This document shows, in pieces, positions 20,645-30,043 of a DNA stretch of 64,000 nt. Where the stretch lies: positions 1-64,000 of the forward strand of contig NZ_CP029161.1 of the NCBI RefSeq assembly GCF_003096055.1, read 5' to 3'. The notes under the pieces were generated by a model that did not search any database, was not told the origin of the DNA, and saw only the letters and a list, made by a program, of their open reading frames with translations. The stretch is from Buchnera aphidicola (Melanaphis sacchari). GTDB taxonomy: Bacteria; Pseudomonadota; Gammaproteobacteria; Enterobacterales; Enterobacteriaceae. How positions within the stretch are numbered: position 1 is the first letter of the stretch; each line of letters starts with the position of its first letter. The translations under genes and the position numbers were made by a program.

Positions 20645-21382
20645 TTATAATGGAAAATATATATCAAAGCGATAATTTTTATTTTTAATAATAAAATCAA
20701 CTTTATCATTAGATAATGATTTTGCATAACGCGGTCTTTTAACAATTACTCTTTTTTTAGCTAATTTTCTAGAAATTTTTAATAAAAATTCAGGTTGATT
20801 ATCAAACGTTACTATTTTTCTTAAAAATTGCATATTTTTTTTCGGAAGACATTTTTTTTGATTAACAGGATACATGGGATCTAAATAAATGACATCTGGT
20901 TGAGGAATAGAAAAATTTAACATATTTAAACTATTACCGAAAATTAAATTTAATCTTTTTTTAATCCAAAATCCATTTTTTTTATCTTGATAAGCTCTTT
21001 CTAGAGCATCTTCTAATAAAATAGACACAATAGGATTGCATTCTATCATAATTACTTTACATCCTAAAAAAGATAAAAAAAACGCGTCCTTACCCCATCC
21101 AGCTGTTGCATCTAAAATGAACGGAAAATAATTTTTTTTTATTCCTATAGCTTTATATAACAAATCACTTTTTTTTGAATGCATGCATCTATAATTATAT
21201 TTTTTTGAAATAAAGTCAATTTTAATTGATTTTTCTTTAGGCATAGAACGATCATATAATTCTAAATAACGAGAATTAATTATTAATGCTATAGAAGTAT
21301 TTTGATCATGCTCTAAATGATATTTATTAATTAATTTCCTTATTCTTTCATTTTTTTCTTTAAAAATTAAATATATTTTCAT
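20645..21382 (-). CDS. rsmJ: 16S rRNA (guanine1516-N2)-methyltransferase RsmJ
   Basis: This 245-residue SAM-dependent methyltransferase (YhiQ family) modifies G1516 of 16S rRNA. The SAM-binding motif is LDATAGWGKDAFFL, and the catalytic motif is DVIYLDPMYP followed by a KRPR basic stretch. E. coli RsmJ has 250 residues. In E. coli rsmJ is near pitA, and the two are convergent here with a shared terminator. Start at ATG 21382. Confidence 0.95.
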   Translation of the reverse strand: MKIYLIFKEKNERIRKLINKYHLEHDQNTSIALIINSRYLELYDRSMPKEKSIKIDFISKKYNYRCMHSKKSDLLYKAIGIKKNYFPFILDATAGWGKDAFFLSFLGCKVIMIECNPIVSILLEDALERAYQDKKNGFWIKKRLNLIFGNSLNMLNFSIPQPDVIYLDPMYPVNQKKCLPKKNMQFLRKIVTFDNQPEFLLKISRKLAKKRVIVKRPRYAKSLSNDKVDFIIKNKNYRFDIYFPL

Positions 21383-21637
21383 AATATTTTTATTTTTTTA
21401 ATATTAATAATTGACTTTTTGAAAAATCTAATTAATATACAAATTAAGACAATGTAATTTATTTTTTTAAATATATTTATTTATATTAATTAATAAACAA
21501 ATTATTGTTGAATAAATAAAATTTTTTTAAAGCAAAATAAACCAAAAAATTATTTTTTTATTTGTTTTTTAAAGTTTAATTTATATTTTTTAAAATTTTT
21601 TTACTAAAATAATAAATTAAAAAAAGGAAAAAAAATT
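21383..21637. other. AT-rich divergent spacer before the orphan gene
   Basis: This 255-base spacer lies between the divergent rsmJ and the orphan gene. It holds only A/T runs, with AAAAAGGAAAAAA just before the orphan ATG serving as ribosome binding site. No RNA gene or remnant protein could be recognised. Confidence 0.6.
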
Positions 21638-23037
21638 ATGTCATCTAATATTACTCTAGTTGATAAATTAAATCCAACACGTTTTTATGAAACACTAAAT
21701 AAAAAAAATATCAATTCTAAAGTGTTAAAAGATACAAAAAATAAGACACAGAATGATCAAAATCCTATTTTTTATTTAAAGGAAAAAGATTTATATTTAT
21801 TAAATGCAAGCGATGTAAACAAAAAAAATGATTATGAAGATGTTGAAATAAAATTAATAAATAAAATAAATGAAGATCTTAATAATTTAAATATTATTGA
21901 AGATATTATGAAAAAAAAACTTTTTCTGAATCCTCTCTAAATAAAGACTCCATTCGATCTTTTTATCAATCTTTTCTTAATTATTCACTCAATATATTTA
22001 AATCTATTTATAGTACAATTACAGATACGTTAAAAAAATTAGATTTAAAAAAACAAATTATCTCCCTCTTTAATAAAATAAAAAGTAACATTTTTAATGT
22101 TTTTGAGAAAATTAAAAATGAAGCCGTAAGTCTTTTTAATTCTAGTTGTGATTTTATTTCAAACATATTCTATTCGATAATAAAAAAATCAACACCACCT
22201 GCACCACCAAAAAAATCAGACAATGATATTATTAATGATTTAATGCAACGCGTTAAAGAACTTAAAGAAACTATTAAATCTTCAAAAATTTTTATACATA
22301 CTATAATTGAAAAAATTAGAGATACAGGAAAAATTAAAATAGTTAATAAACTAAATAATAATCCGTTGCATCCTGAATATCAAAGTACTTTTCCTGATTT
22401 ACATTTAGCCTCTAATAAAATAGATAATTCAAATCAATCGTATTTATCAAGTTTAAATGAACAATTTGATTTAGAAAATAAAAATAATATAATTAATAGA
22501 TATTTAATAAATAAAATAGATAATAATTTTAAAAAATCTTCTATTCCTATTGACATACCTGAAAAGATTAAAGAAAAAATAAAACTTTTTTTTGAAAAAA
22601 GTAAACCAGTAAATGAAATAAATCAAGATTTTATGGAAGATTTTCACTCTTCTCTTTTTATTGTTGATGGAAATTTGATTTATTCTACGAACAAAGAAGA
22701 TATGATAAGAGAATTTAAAAAAATAGTTCCAAATATTGAAGACCGAAAATTTATTTCTACATATGCTCGTCCGAAACTTTTAAATAAATCTTATTTTGAA
22801 CTAATATCTGAACATCCCGAATTAAATGAATATAGAATTACTAACTCAAGAAATATTTATGAAATTAATCATTTAAAAGATGGAACGCTTCAGCTGATTG
22901 TTACTAATTTATCTGACATTTCTCCTACAGATGATAATTCTATTAAAAGATATTGTGCATTTGGAGTTCGTGCTAGTGCAATTCTTTCTCCGGAAAGTAA
23001 TTCACCAATAATGGAATATTCACATTTCCTTAATTAA
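21638..23037 (+). pseudogene. Orphan lineage-specific protein, frameshifted in poly(A)
   Basis: I do not recognise this family. The 5' frame starts at ATG 21638 (MSSNITLVDKLNPT) behind AAAGGAAA and ends at 21940, shortly after an A9 tract at 21911-21919. With A10 the frame continues without a stop to 23037, giving about 466 residues. The parts are a charged N-terminal 90 residues, a run of amphipathic helices (about 105-185), a Pro-rich hinge STPPAPPKKS, a Lys/Asn-rich linker, and a more complex C-terminal domain ending MEYSHFLN. There is no signal peptide or clear membrane span. Buchnera genomes carry restricted hypothetical genes (yba3/yba4, from memory) around here. Function is unknown. 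Confidence 0.7.
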
Positions 23038-23058
23038 ATTAATATAAGTATTCTTTTA

Positions 23059-23095
23059 TAAACTAATAGGGTATGTTACATACCCTATTAGTTTA
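23059..23095. terminator. Bidirectional terminator between orphan gene and coaD
   Basis: A perfect 17-bp stem with core AATAGGGTATG and a TTA loop, flanked by A/T runs on both sides, lies between the convergent ends of the orphan gene and coaD. It is the longest perfect hairpin at any junction in the window, showing that the orphan locus still has a defined transcript end. Confidence 0.88.
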
Positions 23096-23106
23096 ATATT
23101 AAATTT

Positions 23107-23601
23107 TTAATTATAAATATTATTAAATTTTTCTAATAAAGCAAAATGTATCTCTTTAGGTAAATAAGGTTTAACGTTTCCTTTATATTTAGCTATTTCT
23201 TTGACGAAAGAAGAAGATATGAAAGAAACTTCTTTTGAAGATAATAAAAAAATACTATCTAAATCTGGGTAGATTTGCTTATTAATTGCGGCTAATTTAA
23301 TTTCATAATCAAAATCAAATATTGTACGTACTCCTCTAATTAAAACGTTAGTTTTTTCTTTTTTTGCTAAATTTGCAAGTAAATCATTAAAACCAATTAT
23401 TTTTTTAATGTTTTTTAGGTTTAACGTAGCTAATTTTGTTAATTCTATTCTTTCTTTTAAACTAAAAATAGTTTTTTTATTTAAATTATTAGAAATAGCA
23501 ATAATGATATTATCAAAAATTTTAGTTGCACGTATTATAATATCTAAATGGCCGTATGTAATTGGATCAAATGTACCTGGATATATTGCGATTTTTTTCA
23601 T
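23107..23601 (-). CDS. coaD: Phosphopantetheine adenylyltransferase CoaD
   Basis: This 164-residue nucleotidyltransferase makes dephospho-CoA from phosphopantetheine and ATP. It has YPGTFDPITYGHLDII with the (T/H)xGH-type motif at the N-terminus, RGVRTIFDFDYE, and a C-terminal SSFVKEIAKY. Length is normal for the family (159 in E. coli). It is convergent with the orphan gene and divergent from epmA. Confidence 0.96.
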   Translation of the reverse strand: MKKIAIYPGTFDPITYGHLDIIIRATKIFDNIIIAISNNLNKKTIFSLKERIELTKLATLNLKNIKKIIGFNDLLANLAKKEKTNVLIRGVRTIFDFDYEIKLAAINKQIYPDLDSIFLLSSKEVSFISSSFVKEIAKYKGNVKPYLPKEIHFALLEKFNNIYN

Positions 23602-23692
23602 TTTTTTATAAGATTTAATGTATGTATAAAGTTTATTAAAATGTTAATAAATGCATAATAAATTAATTTTTTAAAAAATTTTAAGGTGTATT

Positions 23693-24673
23693 ATGAAAAA
23701 AACATGGAAACCTAGTGCTTCTATTAAAGATTTAGTTCAACGCGCAAAAATTATTGAAAATATTCGATTATTTTTTAAAAAAAATAAAATTCTAGAAGTA
23801 GAAACACCAATTTTATCTCAATTTACTACAACAGATGCAAATTTAACTCCTTTTAGTACCAGTTATTATTCTCCATATAATGATAATAATTCTATTAAAA
23901 AAAAATTATGGCTTTCCACTAGCCCAGAATACCATATGAAACGTTTACTAGCAGCACAAAGTGGATCTATATATCAAATTTGTCATAGTTTTAGAAATAA
24001 AGAGTTTGGGCGCTATCATAATCCAGAATTTACCATGTTGGAATGGTATCAAATTGATTGCAAAATGAAGGTTTTTATGAAAGAAGTAGATCGTTTTTTT
24101 CAAAAAATATTAAATTTTAATAAATCAGATCAGATTTCTTATCAAGAAATATTTATAAAGTATTTGAATATAGATCCGTTATCTGCTAATTCTATTGATA
24201 TTTTAAAAATTTTTAAATTATTAGATTTAGAGCATTTAATTTCTGATGAAATAGATAAAAATAAATTAATAGAAACTTTATTTACAGTAAAGATACAACC
24301 ATTTTTAGGAGAAAAAAATCCATTATTCGTATATCATTTTCCTGCAGAACAAGCTTCTCTTGCTTTTGTTAACGAAAATGATTCCCGAGTAACAGAAAGA
24401 TTTGAAATATTTTTTAAAGGAATTGAATTAGGAAATGGTTTTTATGAACTTACAGATTATTCTGAACATAAAAAAAGATTTAAAAAAGATAATAAAAATC
24501 GTTTTAAAGAAAATTTATCTCCAAGAAAAATAGATAATTATTTTTTAAACGCTATACGTTATGGTTTGCCTTCATGTTCAGGAATAGCAATAGGTTTAGA
24601 TCGCATTATTATGATAGCATTAAAAAAAAAGAGTATTGATCAAGTTATTTCTTTTTCATTTAATCGATCTTAA
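23693..24673 (+). CDS. epmA: Elongation factor P--lysine ligase EpmA
   Basis: This 326-residue LysRS-like protein (GenX/PoxA/YjeA) attaches beta-lysine to EF-P. It resembles the catalytic half of class II lysyl-tRNA synthetase without an anticodon domain. Motif 2 is in CHSFRNKEFGRYHNPEFTMLEWY, and motif 3 is in GIAIGLDRIIMIA. Length equals E. coli EpmA (325). AAGGTGT precedes the ATG. Its stop lies 3 bases from the end of the convergent fpr. Confidence 0.95.
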   Translation: MKKTWKPSASIKDLVQRAKIIENIRLFFKKNKILEVETPILSQFTTTDANLTPFSTSYYSPYNDNNSIKKKLWLSTSPEYHMKRLLAAQSGSIYQICHSFRNKEFGRYHNPEFTMLEWYQIDCKMKVFMKEVDRFFQKILNFNKSDQISYQEIFIKYLNIDPLSANSIDILKIFKLLDLEHLISDEIDKNKLIETLFTVKIQPFLGEKNPLFVYHFPAEQASLAFVNENDSRVTERFEIFFKGIELGNGFYELTDYSEHKKRFKKDNKNRFKENLSPRKIDNYFLNAIRYGLPSCSGIAIGLDRIIMIALKKKSIDQVISFSFNRS

Positions 24674-24676
24674 ATA

Positions 24677-25429
24677 TTACCAATAATTTTCCATTGTGAT
24701 TTGACCTTTTTGGCGTCTTAAATTTTTTTTCATAAATCTACTTTTCTGTAAATATAAGCATGTATCTTTAACCATTTCAGGATTTCCACATAGCATAACA
24801 TGTGAGTTTTCAGCATCAATCTTTAAACCAATTTTTTTCTCTAAAATATTATTTTTCAGTAAAAATGGAATTCTACCGAATAAAGAATTATTGTCTTTTT
24901 CTCTACTAGTTATAGTTTGAATTTTTAATTTTCCATTATACTTTTTATGTATTTTTTTTAACAAAGAAAGATAAGTTAATTCATTTTTTTTTCTTACAGC
25001 ATGTACTAAAATAATATTTTCATATTTTTCAGTATTTTTATGTTCTTCTAAAATAGAACAGTAGGGACCAATAGCTGTACCAGTTGCAAACATCCATAAT
25101 TTTTTACAAGGCGGTATTTCATCTAATATAAAAAAACCAGATGCATTTTCTTTGATAAGAATTGTATCTCCAGAATTTAATTTATATAAAAGATTACTTA
25201 ATTTTCCATTTTTAACGCGAACAATATAAATTTCTATTTTTTTATCGCTAGGTGCGTTAACAAAAGAATATGCTCTCTGTATTTTTTTTTCTTGTTGTTC
25301 ATCATATAAAGCTAATTTTGTGAATTGACCTGCTTTAAAAGGAGATATAGATGCATTTAAGATGAGACTAAATAAATTGTTAGTCCATTTTCGATTTTCT
25401 AAAACAGTAGCATTAATCCATGGATTCAT
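24677..25429 (-). CDS. fpr: Ferredoxin/flavodoxin NADP+ reductase Fpr
   Basis: This 250-residue FAD enzyme passes electrons from NADPH to flavodoxin or ferredoxin. The FAD-binding motif is RAYSFVN, the NADPH-binding signature is ATGTAIGPY, and the C-terminus ENYW matches E. coli EHYW. The start at 25429 ([15 protein letters not shown]) is preferred because AGGAGT lies upstream and it aligns with the E. coli start. An upstream extension would run into the ibpA terminator hairpin. It is the likely electron source for the Isc ferredoxin. Confidence 0.96.
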   Translation of the reverse strand: MNPWINATVLENRKWTNNLFSLILNASISPFKAGQFTKLALYDEQQEKKIQRAYSFVNAPSDKKIEIYIVRVKNGKLSNLLYKLNSGDTILIKENASGFFILDEIPPCKKLWMFATGTAIGPYCSILEEHKNTEKYENIILVHAVRKKNELTYLSLLKKIHKKYNGKLKIQTITSREKDNNSLFGRIPFLLKNNILEKKIGLKIDAENSHVMLCGNPEMVKDTCLYLQKSRFMKKNLRRQKGQITMENYW

Positions 25430-25459
25430 GGTATTTTTTAACTCCTTTATTAAAAATAT

Positions 25460-25493
25460 AATCATTGTACTTAAATAAAAAAGTACAATGATT
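25460..25493 (-). terminator. Hairpin terminator downstream of ibpA
   Basis: A perfect 13-bp stem (AATCATTGTACTT and its complement) with the 8-base loop AAATAAAA lies between the ibpA stop and the fpr start on the minus strand. It should isolate the heat-shock ibpA transcript from fpr. Confidence 0.8.
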
Positions 25494-25531
25494 AGGAAAA
25501 ATATTCATGTGTCTTTAAAAATTAGTTAAAT

Positions 25532-26014
25532 TTATTTTTTAGAAATTTTAGCATCGTTATTAGGAATATTAATAAATATTTTTTTAGGTTTTTCTTTTTC
25601 TGGAATTTGATATTCAAAATTTATTTTCAATAATCCTAAACTCAGTTCTGCTTTTTTGACGTGAATTTTATGATCAAAGTTAAAACTTAAAGAAAAATTA
25701 TTTAAAAAAATATTTCTATGCAGCCATTTTTTTATTTTTTTATGATTGTCATCGTTTTGTTTTTCTTTTTTTCCTCGTATTAAAAGCTGATTATCGTGAA
25801 CCGATATATCTAATTCTTTTTCTTTATATCCAGGAATACTTAATATTAATTCGTATTGATTTTCATTAACTTCAGAAAGATTATATAACGGATTTTCTGA
25901 TAATGGTTTTTCTCCTGTTAATGTACTAAACATTTTATCAATTTGATTAAATCTATCTGAAAAAACACTGTGATTATTAATGCTAGGTAAAAATGAAAAA
26001 GGATTATAAGACAT
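25532..26014 (-). CDS. ibpA: Small heat-shock protein IbpA
   Basis: This is a 160-residue alpha-crystallin-type chaperone that binds aggregating proteins. The N-terminus (YNPFSFLPSIN, then FDRF-like DRFNQIDKMF) and the ACD pattern YELILSIPGYKEKELDISV, LLIRGKKE and HRNIFLNNFSLSFNF match E. coli IbpA. The GLLKINF strand follows, then a C-terminal Lys-rich tail. E. coli IbpA has 137 residues, so the middle and tail are slightly longer. A sigma-32-type promoter lies 70 bases upstream and a hairpin terminator downstream. Confidence 0.95.
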   Translation of the reverse strand: MSYNPFSFLPSINNHSVFSDRFNQIDKMFSTLTGEKPLSENPLYNLSEVNENQYELILSIPGYKEKELDISVHDNQLLIRGKKEKQNDDNHKKIKKWLHRNIFLNNFSLSFNFDHKIHVKKAELSLGLLKINFEYQIPEKEKPKKIFINIPNNDAKISKK

Positions 26015-26083
26015 AAAAAACTCCTATATATGTTATAAATATTTTTTTTAAATAATTTTGAACCTAAACAATGTTTTTATTTC

Positions 26084-26112
26084 ATATAAGGTCTTGTTTT
26101 TTATTTTTCAAG
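26084..26112 (-). promoter_or_regulatory. Sigma-32 heat-shock promoter of ibpA
   Basis: On the minus strand the -35 element CTTGAAA (26112-26106) is followed after 14 bases by CCTTATAT (26091-26084), close to the sigma-32 -10 consensus CCCCATnT. The spacing is in the normal 13-17 range, and the box is about 70 bases before the ibpA ATG. Heat-shock control of ibpA in Buchnera is established knowledge. The exact elements are read from sequence. Confidence 0.7.
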
Positions 26113-26188
26113 AGTAATTAAATAAATTTTTTAAAAAATATTTATATATTTAAGTTATTTGTATTATAGATAAATATTTTAAATAAAA

Positions 26189-27520
26189 TTATAAAATAAA
26201 ACGGCTAAGATCTTCATTGCAAGTTAATTTTTCTAAATGTTTTTCAACGTATTCTGAATTAATTTCAATCGTTTTTCCTTGATTTTTATCAGCATAATAA
26301 GAAACATCTTCCATCAATTTTTCTAGTACTGTATGCAATCGACGCGCTCCAATATTTTCTACTGATTCATTAACTTTCCAAGCAGTTTCTGCAATATTTC
26401 GTATACCTTCTTTTGTAAAGTTTATACAAACTCCTTCTGTTTTCATTAACGCTTGATATTGCGCGGTAATTGATGCGGTTGGTTCGGTTAAAATTTTTTC
26501 AAAATCATCAATTGTTAAGGCTTGCAATTCTACCTTAATTGGTAGTCGTCCTTGAAGTTCGGGAATTAAATCAGAAGGTGTAGAAGTTTGAAATGCACCT
26601 GAAGCAATAAATAAAATATGGTCTGTTTTAACCATTCCATATTTTGTTGAAACAGTACAACCTTCAACTAATGGTAATAAATCTCTTTGGACACCTTCTC
26701 TAGAAATATCTGGACCAGAAGAATCACTTCGTTTACATATTTTGTCGATTTCGTCAATAAATACTATACCATTTTGTTCTACAGCATGAATTGCTTCTTT
26801 TTTAATTTCTTCATGATTAATTAGTTTAGCCGCTTCTTCTTCCTTTAATAATAAAATTGCATCTTTTATTTTTAATCGTCTGACATTTTTTTTATGCCCT
26901 CCTAAGTTTTGAAATAAAGATTGTAATTGACTTGTCAATTCTTCCATTCCAGGGGGAGCCATGATTTCTACACCCATAGTAGTGGCTAGTACATTAATTT
27001 CAATTTCTTTTTCGTCAAGATCACCTTCTCTTAATTTTTTTCGAAATATTTGCAAAGTTTTCATTAGACTTTGATTATTTTCATTTTCTGTCCAGTTATT
27101 TTTTGGTCTTGGAACAAGAACGTCTAATATTCTTTCTTCGACAATTTCTTTGACTTTGTTTTTATTATTTTCAATATTTTTCACGCGAATCATTTTAACG
27201 GCAGCGTCAGTTAAATCGCGAATAATTGAATCTACTTCTTTTCCAACATATCCCACTTCTGTGAATTTAGTTGCTTCTACTTTTATAAATGGAGAGTTTG
27301 CTAGTTTAGCTAATCTTCGGGCGATTTCTGTTTTTCCTACTCCTGTCGGACCAATCATTAAAATATTTTTTGGAGTAATTTCATTTCGTAGTTCGCTATT
27401 CAATTGCATTCTGCGCCAGCGATTTCTTAATGCAATAGAAACAGCTTTTTTTGCTTTTTTTTGACCAATAATAAATTTGTCAAGTTCAGAAACAATTTGG
27501 GGTGGAGTCATGTTAGACAT
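26189..27520 (-). CDS. hslU: ATPase subunit HslU of the HslVU protease
   Basis: This is a 443-residue AAA+ unfoldase, exactly the E. coli length, that feeds proteins to HslV. It has Walker [10 protein letters not shown], the pore motif GYVGKEVDS, Walker [10 protein letters not shown], sensor ELQGRLPI, and the HslV-docking C-terminus DLSRFIL. The start at 27520 ([14 protein letters not shown]) has GAGGA upstream and lies 14 bases after the hslV stop. Longer in-frame starts would overlap hslV. Confidence 0.98.
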   Translation of the reverse strand: MSNMTPPQIVSELDKFIIGQKKAKKAVSIALRNRWRRMQLNSELRNEITPKNILMIGPTGVGKTEIARRLAKLANSPFIKVEATKFTEVGYVGKEVDSIIRDLTDAAVKMIRVKNIENNKNKVKEIVEERILDVLVPRPKNNWTENENNQSLMKTLQIFRKKLREGDLDEKEIEINVLATTMGVEIMAPPGMEELTSQLQSLFQNLGGHKKNVRRLKIKDAILLLKEEEAAKLINHEEIKKEAIHAVEQNGIVFIDEIDKICKRSDSSGPDISREGVQRDLLPLVEGCTVSTKYGMVKTDHILFIASGAFQTSTPSDLIPELQGRLPIKVELQALTIDDFEKILTEPTASITAQYQALMKTEGVCINFTKEGIRNIAETAWKVNESVENIGARRLHTVLEKLMEDVSYYADKNQGKTIEINSEYVEKHLEKLTCNEDLSRFIL

Positions 27521-27534
27521 AAAGATAATCCTCA

Positions 27535-28065
27535 TTATTTTTCTGAAAGTAATTCTTTTATAATAAAAGAGTGATTTGTATATATACAAATATTAGCTGC
27601 GATATTTAATGATTTTTCTACAATTTCATTTGCACTAAAATCAGTGTTTTCTATTAATGCTCTTGCTGCAGATTGTGCGTAGCAACCACCTGATCCTATT
27701 GCTATTAAATCATCCTCTGGTTGTATTACATCTCCGTTTCCAGTTATAATTAATGAAACATTTTTATCAGCTACTGCTAGTAAAGCTTCTAGTTTACGTA
27801 GCATTCTGTCGGATCTCCAGTCTTTTGCTAACTCAATAGCAGAACGTTTTAATTGTCCTTGATACATAGCTAATTTTTTTTCAAACATTTCAAATAAAGT
27901 AAAAGCATCTGCAGTTCCACCGGCAAATCCAGCAATAACTTTATTATGATAAAGCGTTCTAATTTTTTTGACATTGCTTTTCATAATAGTATTACCTAAA
28001 GTTGCTTGTCCATCACCTCCAATTACTACTTTGTTTTTTAATCTTACACTTAATATTGTGGTCAC
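27535..28065 (-). CDS. hslV: Peptidase subunit HslV
   Basis: This is a 176-residue threonine peptidase (E. coli 176). The catalytic Thr is the residue after the start, TTILSVR, and [10 protein letters not shown] and [14 protein letters not shown] are intact. Translation starts at GTG 28065, preceded by AGAGG. It is the first gene of hslVU. In E. coli the gene upstream is ftsN, and a broken ftsN is found in the same place here. Confidence 0.97.
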   Translation of the reverse strand: MTTILSVRLKNKVVIGGDGQATLGNTIMKSNVKKIRTLYHNKVIAGFAGGTADAFTLFEMFEKKLAMYQGQLKRSAIELAKDWRSDRMLRKLEALLAVADKNVSLIITGNGDVIQPEDDLIAIGSGGCYAQSAARALIENTDFSANEIVEKSLNIAANICIYTNHSFIIKELLSEK

Positions 28066-28244
28066 AAGTAAACCTCTTGAAATAAATTTTATTTTTATGC
28101 ATGTGAGATGTTTAAGAATATTATTATAAAAAATGAAATTTATTAAATCATTAATAATATAAACATTTTTTCACTGAATATTTATTGTAATTATAGATAT
28201 TTTTATATTGTATTGATTTTTAATAATATTTAAAACTCTAATGA

Positions 28245-28513
28245 TTATAAATTTTCTAATTTTTTAATATATTTCCACTTTTCTTTTGGCTCCGGAGGCA
28301 ATGAGTTTTCACAATTTATTTTTTTTTCGATAATTGTTTTTTTTGTTATATTGGGTTTTTTAAAAAATATATTTAAAAAATAAAAAAAAAGAATAATTAT
28401 GCTTATAATAAAAAAGAAGTTGTATTTGTTAAATTTTATACTTTTTTTTTATTTCTTTTTTTATTTATATTTTTAAAATAAATTGAATTAATTTTATTTT
28501 GATCGTTGTACAT
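28245..28513 (-). pseudogene. ftsN: Truncated cell-division protein FtsN, frameshifted in poly(A)
   Basis: ATG 28513 opens MYNDQNKINSIYFKN and stops just after an A9 tract (plus-strand T9, 28442-28450). With A10 the frame runs on through a hydrophobic segment (FFFIISIIILFFYFL) to ENSLPPEPKEKWKYIKKLE and the stop at 28245, for 89 residues. The last motif matches E. coli FtsN GNGLPPKPEERWRYIKELE, just outside the membrane. Position upstream of hslVU matches E. coli ftsN-hslVU. The SPOR domain and linker of the 319-residue protein are absent. It could be a minimal septum activator or a decaying gene. Confidence 0.82.
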
Positions 28514-28589
28514 TTTTATATTTCAATGTTAAAAAATATTAATAAATAATCGTATAATAAACATTAACGATACGTTTAGGAAAAATATC

Positions 28590-28796
28590 ATGAAAAAAAA
28601 AATACACCCTGATTATTTTCAAATAAAAGCTACTTGTTCATGCGGAAATGCACTTGAAATTTTTTCAACAATTAACTGTAATCTAAATTTAGATATATGT
28701 TCAAAATGCCATCCATTTTATACTGGGAAGCAAAGAATTATTGATACTGGAGGTCGTGTTGAAAGATTTAAAAAGCGTTTTAAGATAATTAAGTAA
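28590..28796 (+). CDS. rpmE: 50S ribosomal protein L31
   Basis: This is a 68-residue zinc-type L31. Zinc ligands are Cys16 and Cys18 in TCSCGN and the [10 protein letters not shown] motif. The [11 protein letters not shown] tail is typical. Length is near E. coli (70). TTTAGGAAAAATATC precedes the ATG. It lies beyond the ftsN remnant in the E. coli order hslV-ftsN-cytR-priA-rpmE, with cytR and priA deleted. A hairpin terminator follows. Confidence 0.97.
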   Translation: MKKKIHPDYFQIKATCSCGNALEIFSTINCNLNLDICSKCHPFYTGKQRIIDTGGRVERFKKRFKIIK

Positions 28797-28803
28797 AAAT
28801 TTT

Positions 28804-28837
28804 TTTAAGCATCTTAAATGGTATTTTGATGCTTAAA
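28804..28837. terminator. Bidirectional terminator between rpmE and amiB
   Basis: A perfect 10-bp stem TTTAAGCATC/GATGCTTAAA with a 14-base loop is flanked by T-runs on both strands, between the convergent ends of rpmE and amiB. Confidence 0.8.
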
Positions 28838-28843
28838 TTTATT

Positions 28844-29608
28844 TTAATTAAAATGTTTTTTTAGTTTTTTTTCAAAATTAGATATACATCTTTTTTGAAA
28901 GAAATTTTTTAAACCAATATAAATAGCGTGAGCGATTTTATTTTGATATTGAATTGTTTTTAGTTTTTTTTCTTCTTTAATATTCGTAATAAATCCCGTT
29001 TCTATTAATATAGAAGGTCTATTTATAGAGCTTAATATTTCTAAACTAGCATAATTTGGTTGTGTTTTATTGATTTTTGTGATTTTTTTAAATTGTTGAA
29101 ATATATAATTTGATAAACTAATTTCCATTTCTTGAAAATTATTTAATTGTAGATTAAGAGCAGTTTTCTTCAAAGAAATACTTTTTTTATATTTAAGTAT
29201 GTATTGAATTTTTTTTGGAAAATACATTTTTTCTTTTTTATTTTTTATAAAATTATTAATTTCTCGATTTATTCTATTTTTTGAAATAATCCATATTGAT
29301 GGACCTGATACATATTTTTTTTTAGATGAATCTGCATGGATGGAAATTAATAAGTTTGTATGATAATTTTTTAAAAAATTTTTTCTTTTTTTTAAAGAAA
29401 CATAGGTATCATTATTACGAGTCAATATGCCGTAAAAAAATTTATCTGAATTTAATAATTTTTTTAATTTTTTTGCTATTTTTAATGTAATTTTTTTTTC
29501 TTGCAGACCTTGATTACTGATTGCTCCTGGATCTTGTCCGCCATGTCCTGGATCTATTACAATAATAATTTTTTTTAAATTTTTTCTTTTTTCTTTGTTA
29601 AAAAAAAA
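28844..29608 (-). CDS. amiB: N-acetylmuramoyl-L-alanine amidase AmiB, 5' end eroded
   Basis: This is a zinc amidase that splits septal peptidoglycan. The catalytic domain is open and complete: IDPGHGGQDPGA (zinc His), LQEKKITL (zinc Glu), SIHADSS (zinc His) and the catalytic LIETGFI, ending LKNFFQKR. The open frame reaches back only to about 29608, and no ATG or GTG lies between there and the active site. TTG 29425 would delete two zinc ligands. Just upstream a T9 run (29600-29608 as A9 on plus) is one base short of linking to an earlier frame. The signal peptide must be out of frame further upstream (to about 29751). Function is uncertain. Confidence 0.75.
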   Translation of the reverse strand, partial: FFFNKEKRKNLKKIIIVIDPGHGGQDPGAISNQGLQEKKITLKIAKKLKKLLNSDKFFYGILTRNNDTYVSLKKRKNFLKNYHTNLLISIHADSSKKKYVSGPSIWIISKNRINREINNFIKNKKEKMYFPKKIQYILKYKKSISLKKTALNLQLNNFQEMEISLSNYIFQQFKKITKINKTQPNYASLEILSSINRPSILIETGFITNIKEEKKLKTIQYQNKIAHAIYIGLKNFFQKRCISNFEKKLKKHFN

Positions 29609-29751
29609 TTATCTTTTTTTTGTCCTATAAAGTTTTTTTCTTTGTAATTCGTTTCAGAATGAATTTCTAAAGAAATAAGCAAAAAAAAATTGTTATTATC
29701 TTGTAATAAGACTTATTTTTTTTAATTTTTTGATGTATATTTTTTATACAT
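29609..29751 (-). pseudogene. Eroded amiB leader region
   Basis: Upstream of the AmiB catalytic frame, ATG 29751 opens MYKKYTSK and soon stops. A second frame carries a signal-like hydrophobic run (IITIFFCLFL), and a third carries ISLEIHSETNYKEK, which would join the amidase frame if the T9 run were T10. At least two further one-base slips in homopolymers are needed, so this looks like a former signal peptide and linker broken several times. The AMIN domain of E. coli AmiB is absent. Confidence 0.5.
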
Positions 29752-29857
29752 TTTAACATTTATTTAATTTTTTTAATAGTTATCAAAATATGATTTTTAA
29801 TTTAAGCTTTATTTTTTGTATTTAAAATATTTTAAATATAAATTTTTTATAAAAAAT

Positions 29858-29933
29858 TGGAGCGGGAAACGAGATTTGAACTCGCGACCCCAACCTTGGC
29901 AAGGTTGTGCTCTACCAACTGAGCTATTCCCGC
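29858..29933 (-). tRNA. glyV: tRNA-Gly (GCC anticodon)
   Basis: On the minus strand the acceptor GCGGGAA pairs with TTCCCGC. The anticodon loop TTGCCAA gives GCC, the T-arm is GAGTTCGAATCTC-like, the discriminator is T, and CCA is encoded. It lies next to orn, as do glyVXY in E. coli, here reduced to a single copy. Confidence 0.97.
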
Positions 29934-30043
29934 AAAGTATTGTAATTTTTAATTAGATATATATTTTATATATATAAAATATATTTATCAAGCTTTCTTT
30001 AAAAATATTTTTTGATTTATTCAAATAATTATATTTTAAAAAT

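Noticed and set aside
28844..29425. AmiB starting at TTG 29425
   Set aside because: This would remove DPGHGG and the zinc Glu, which are intact upstream in the same frame.
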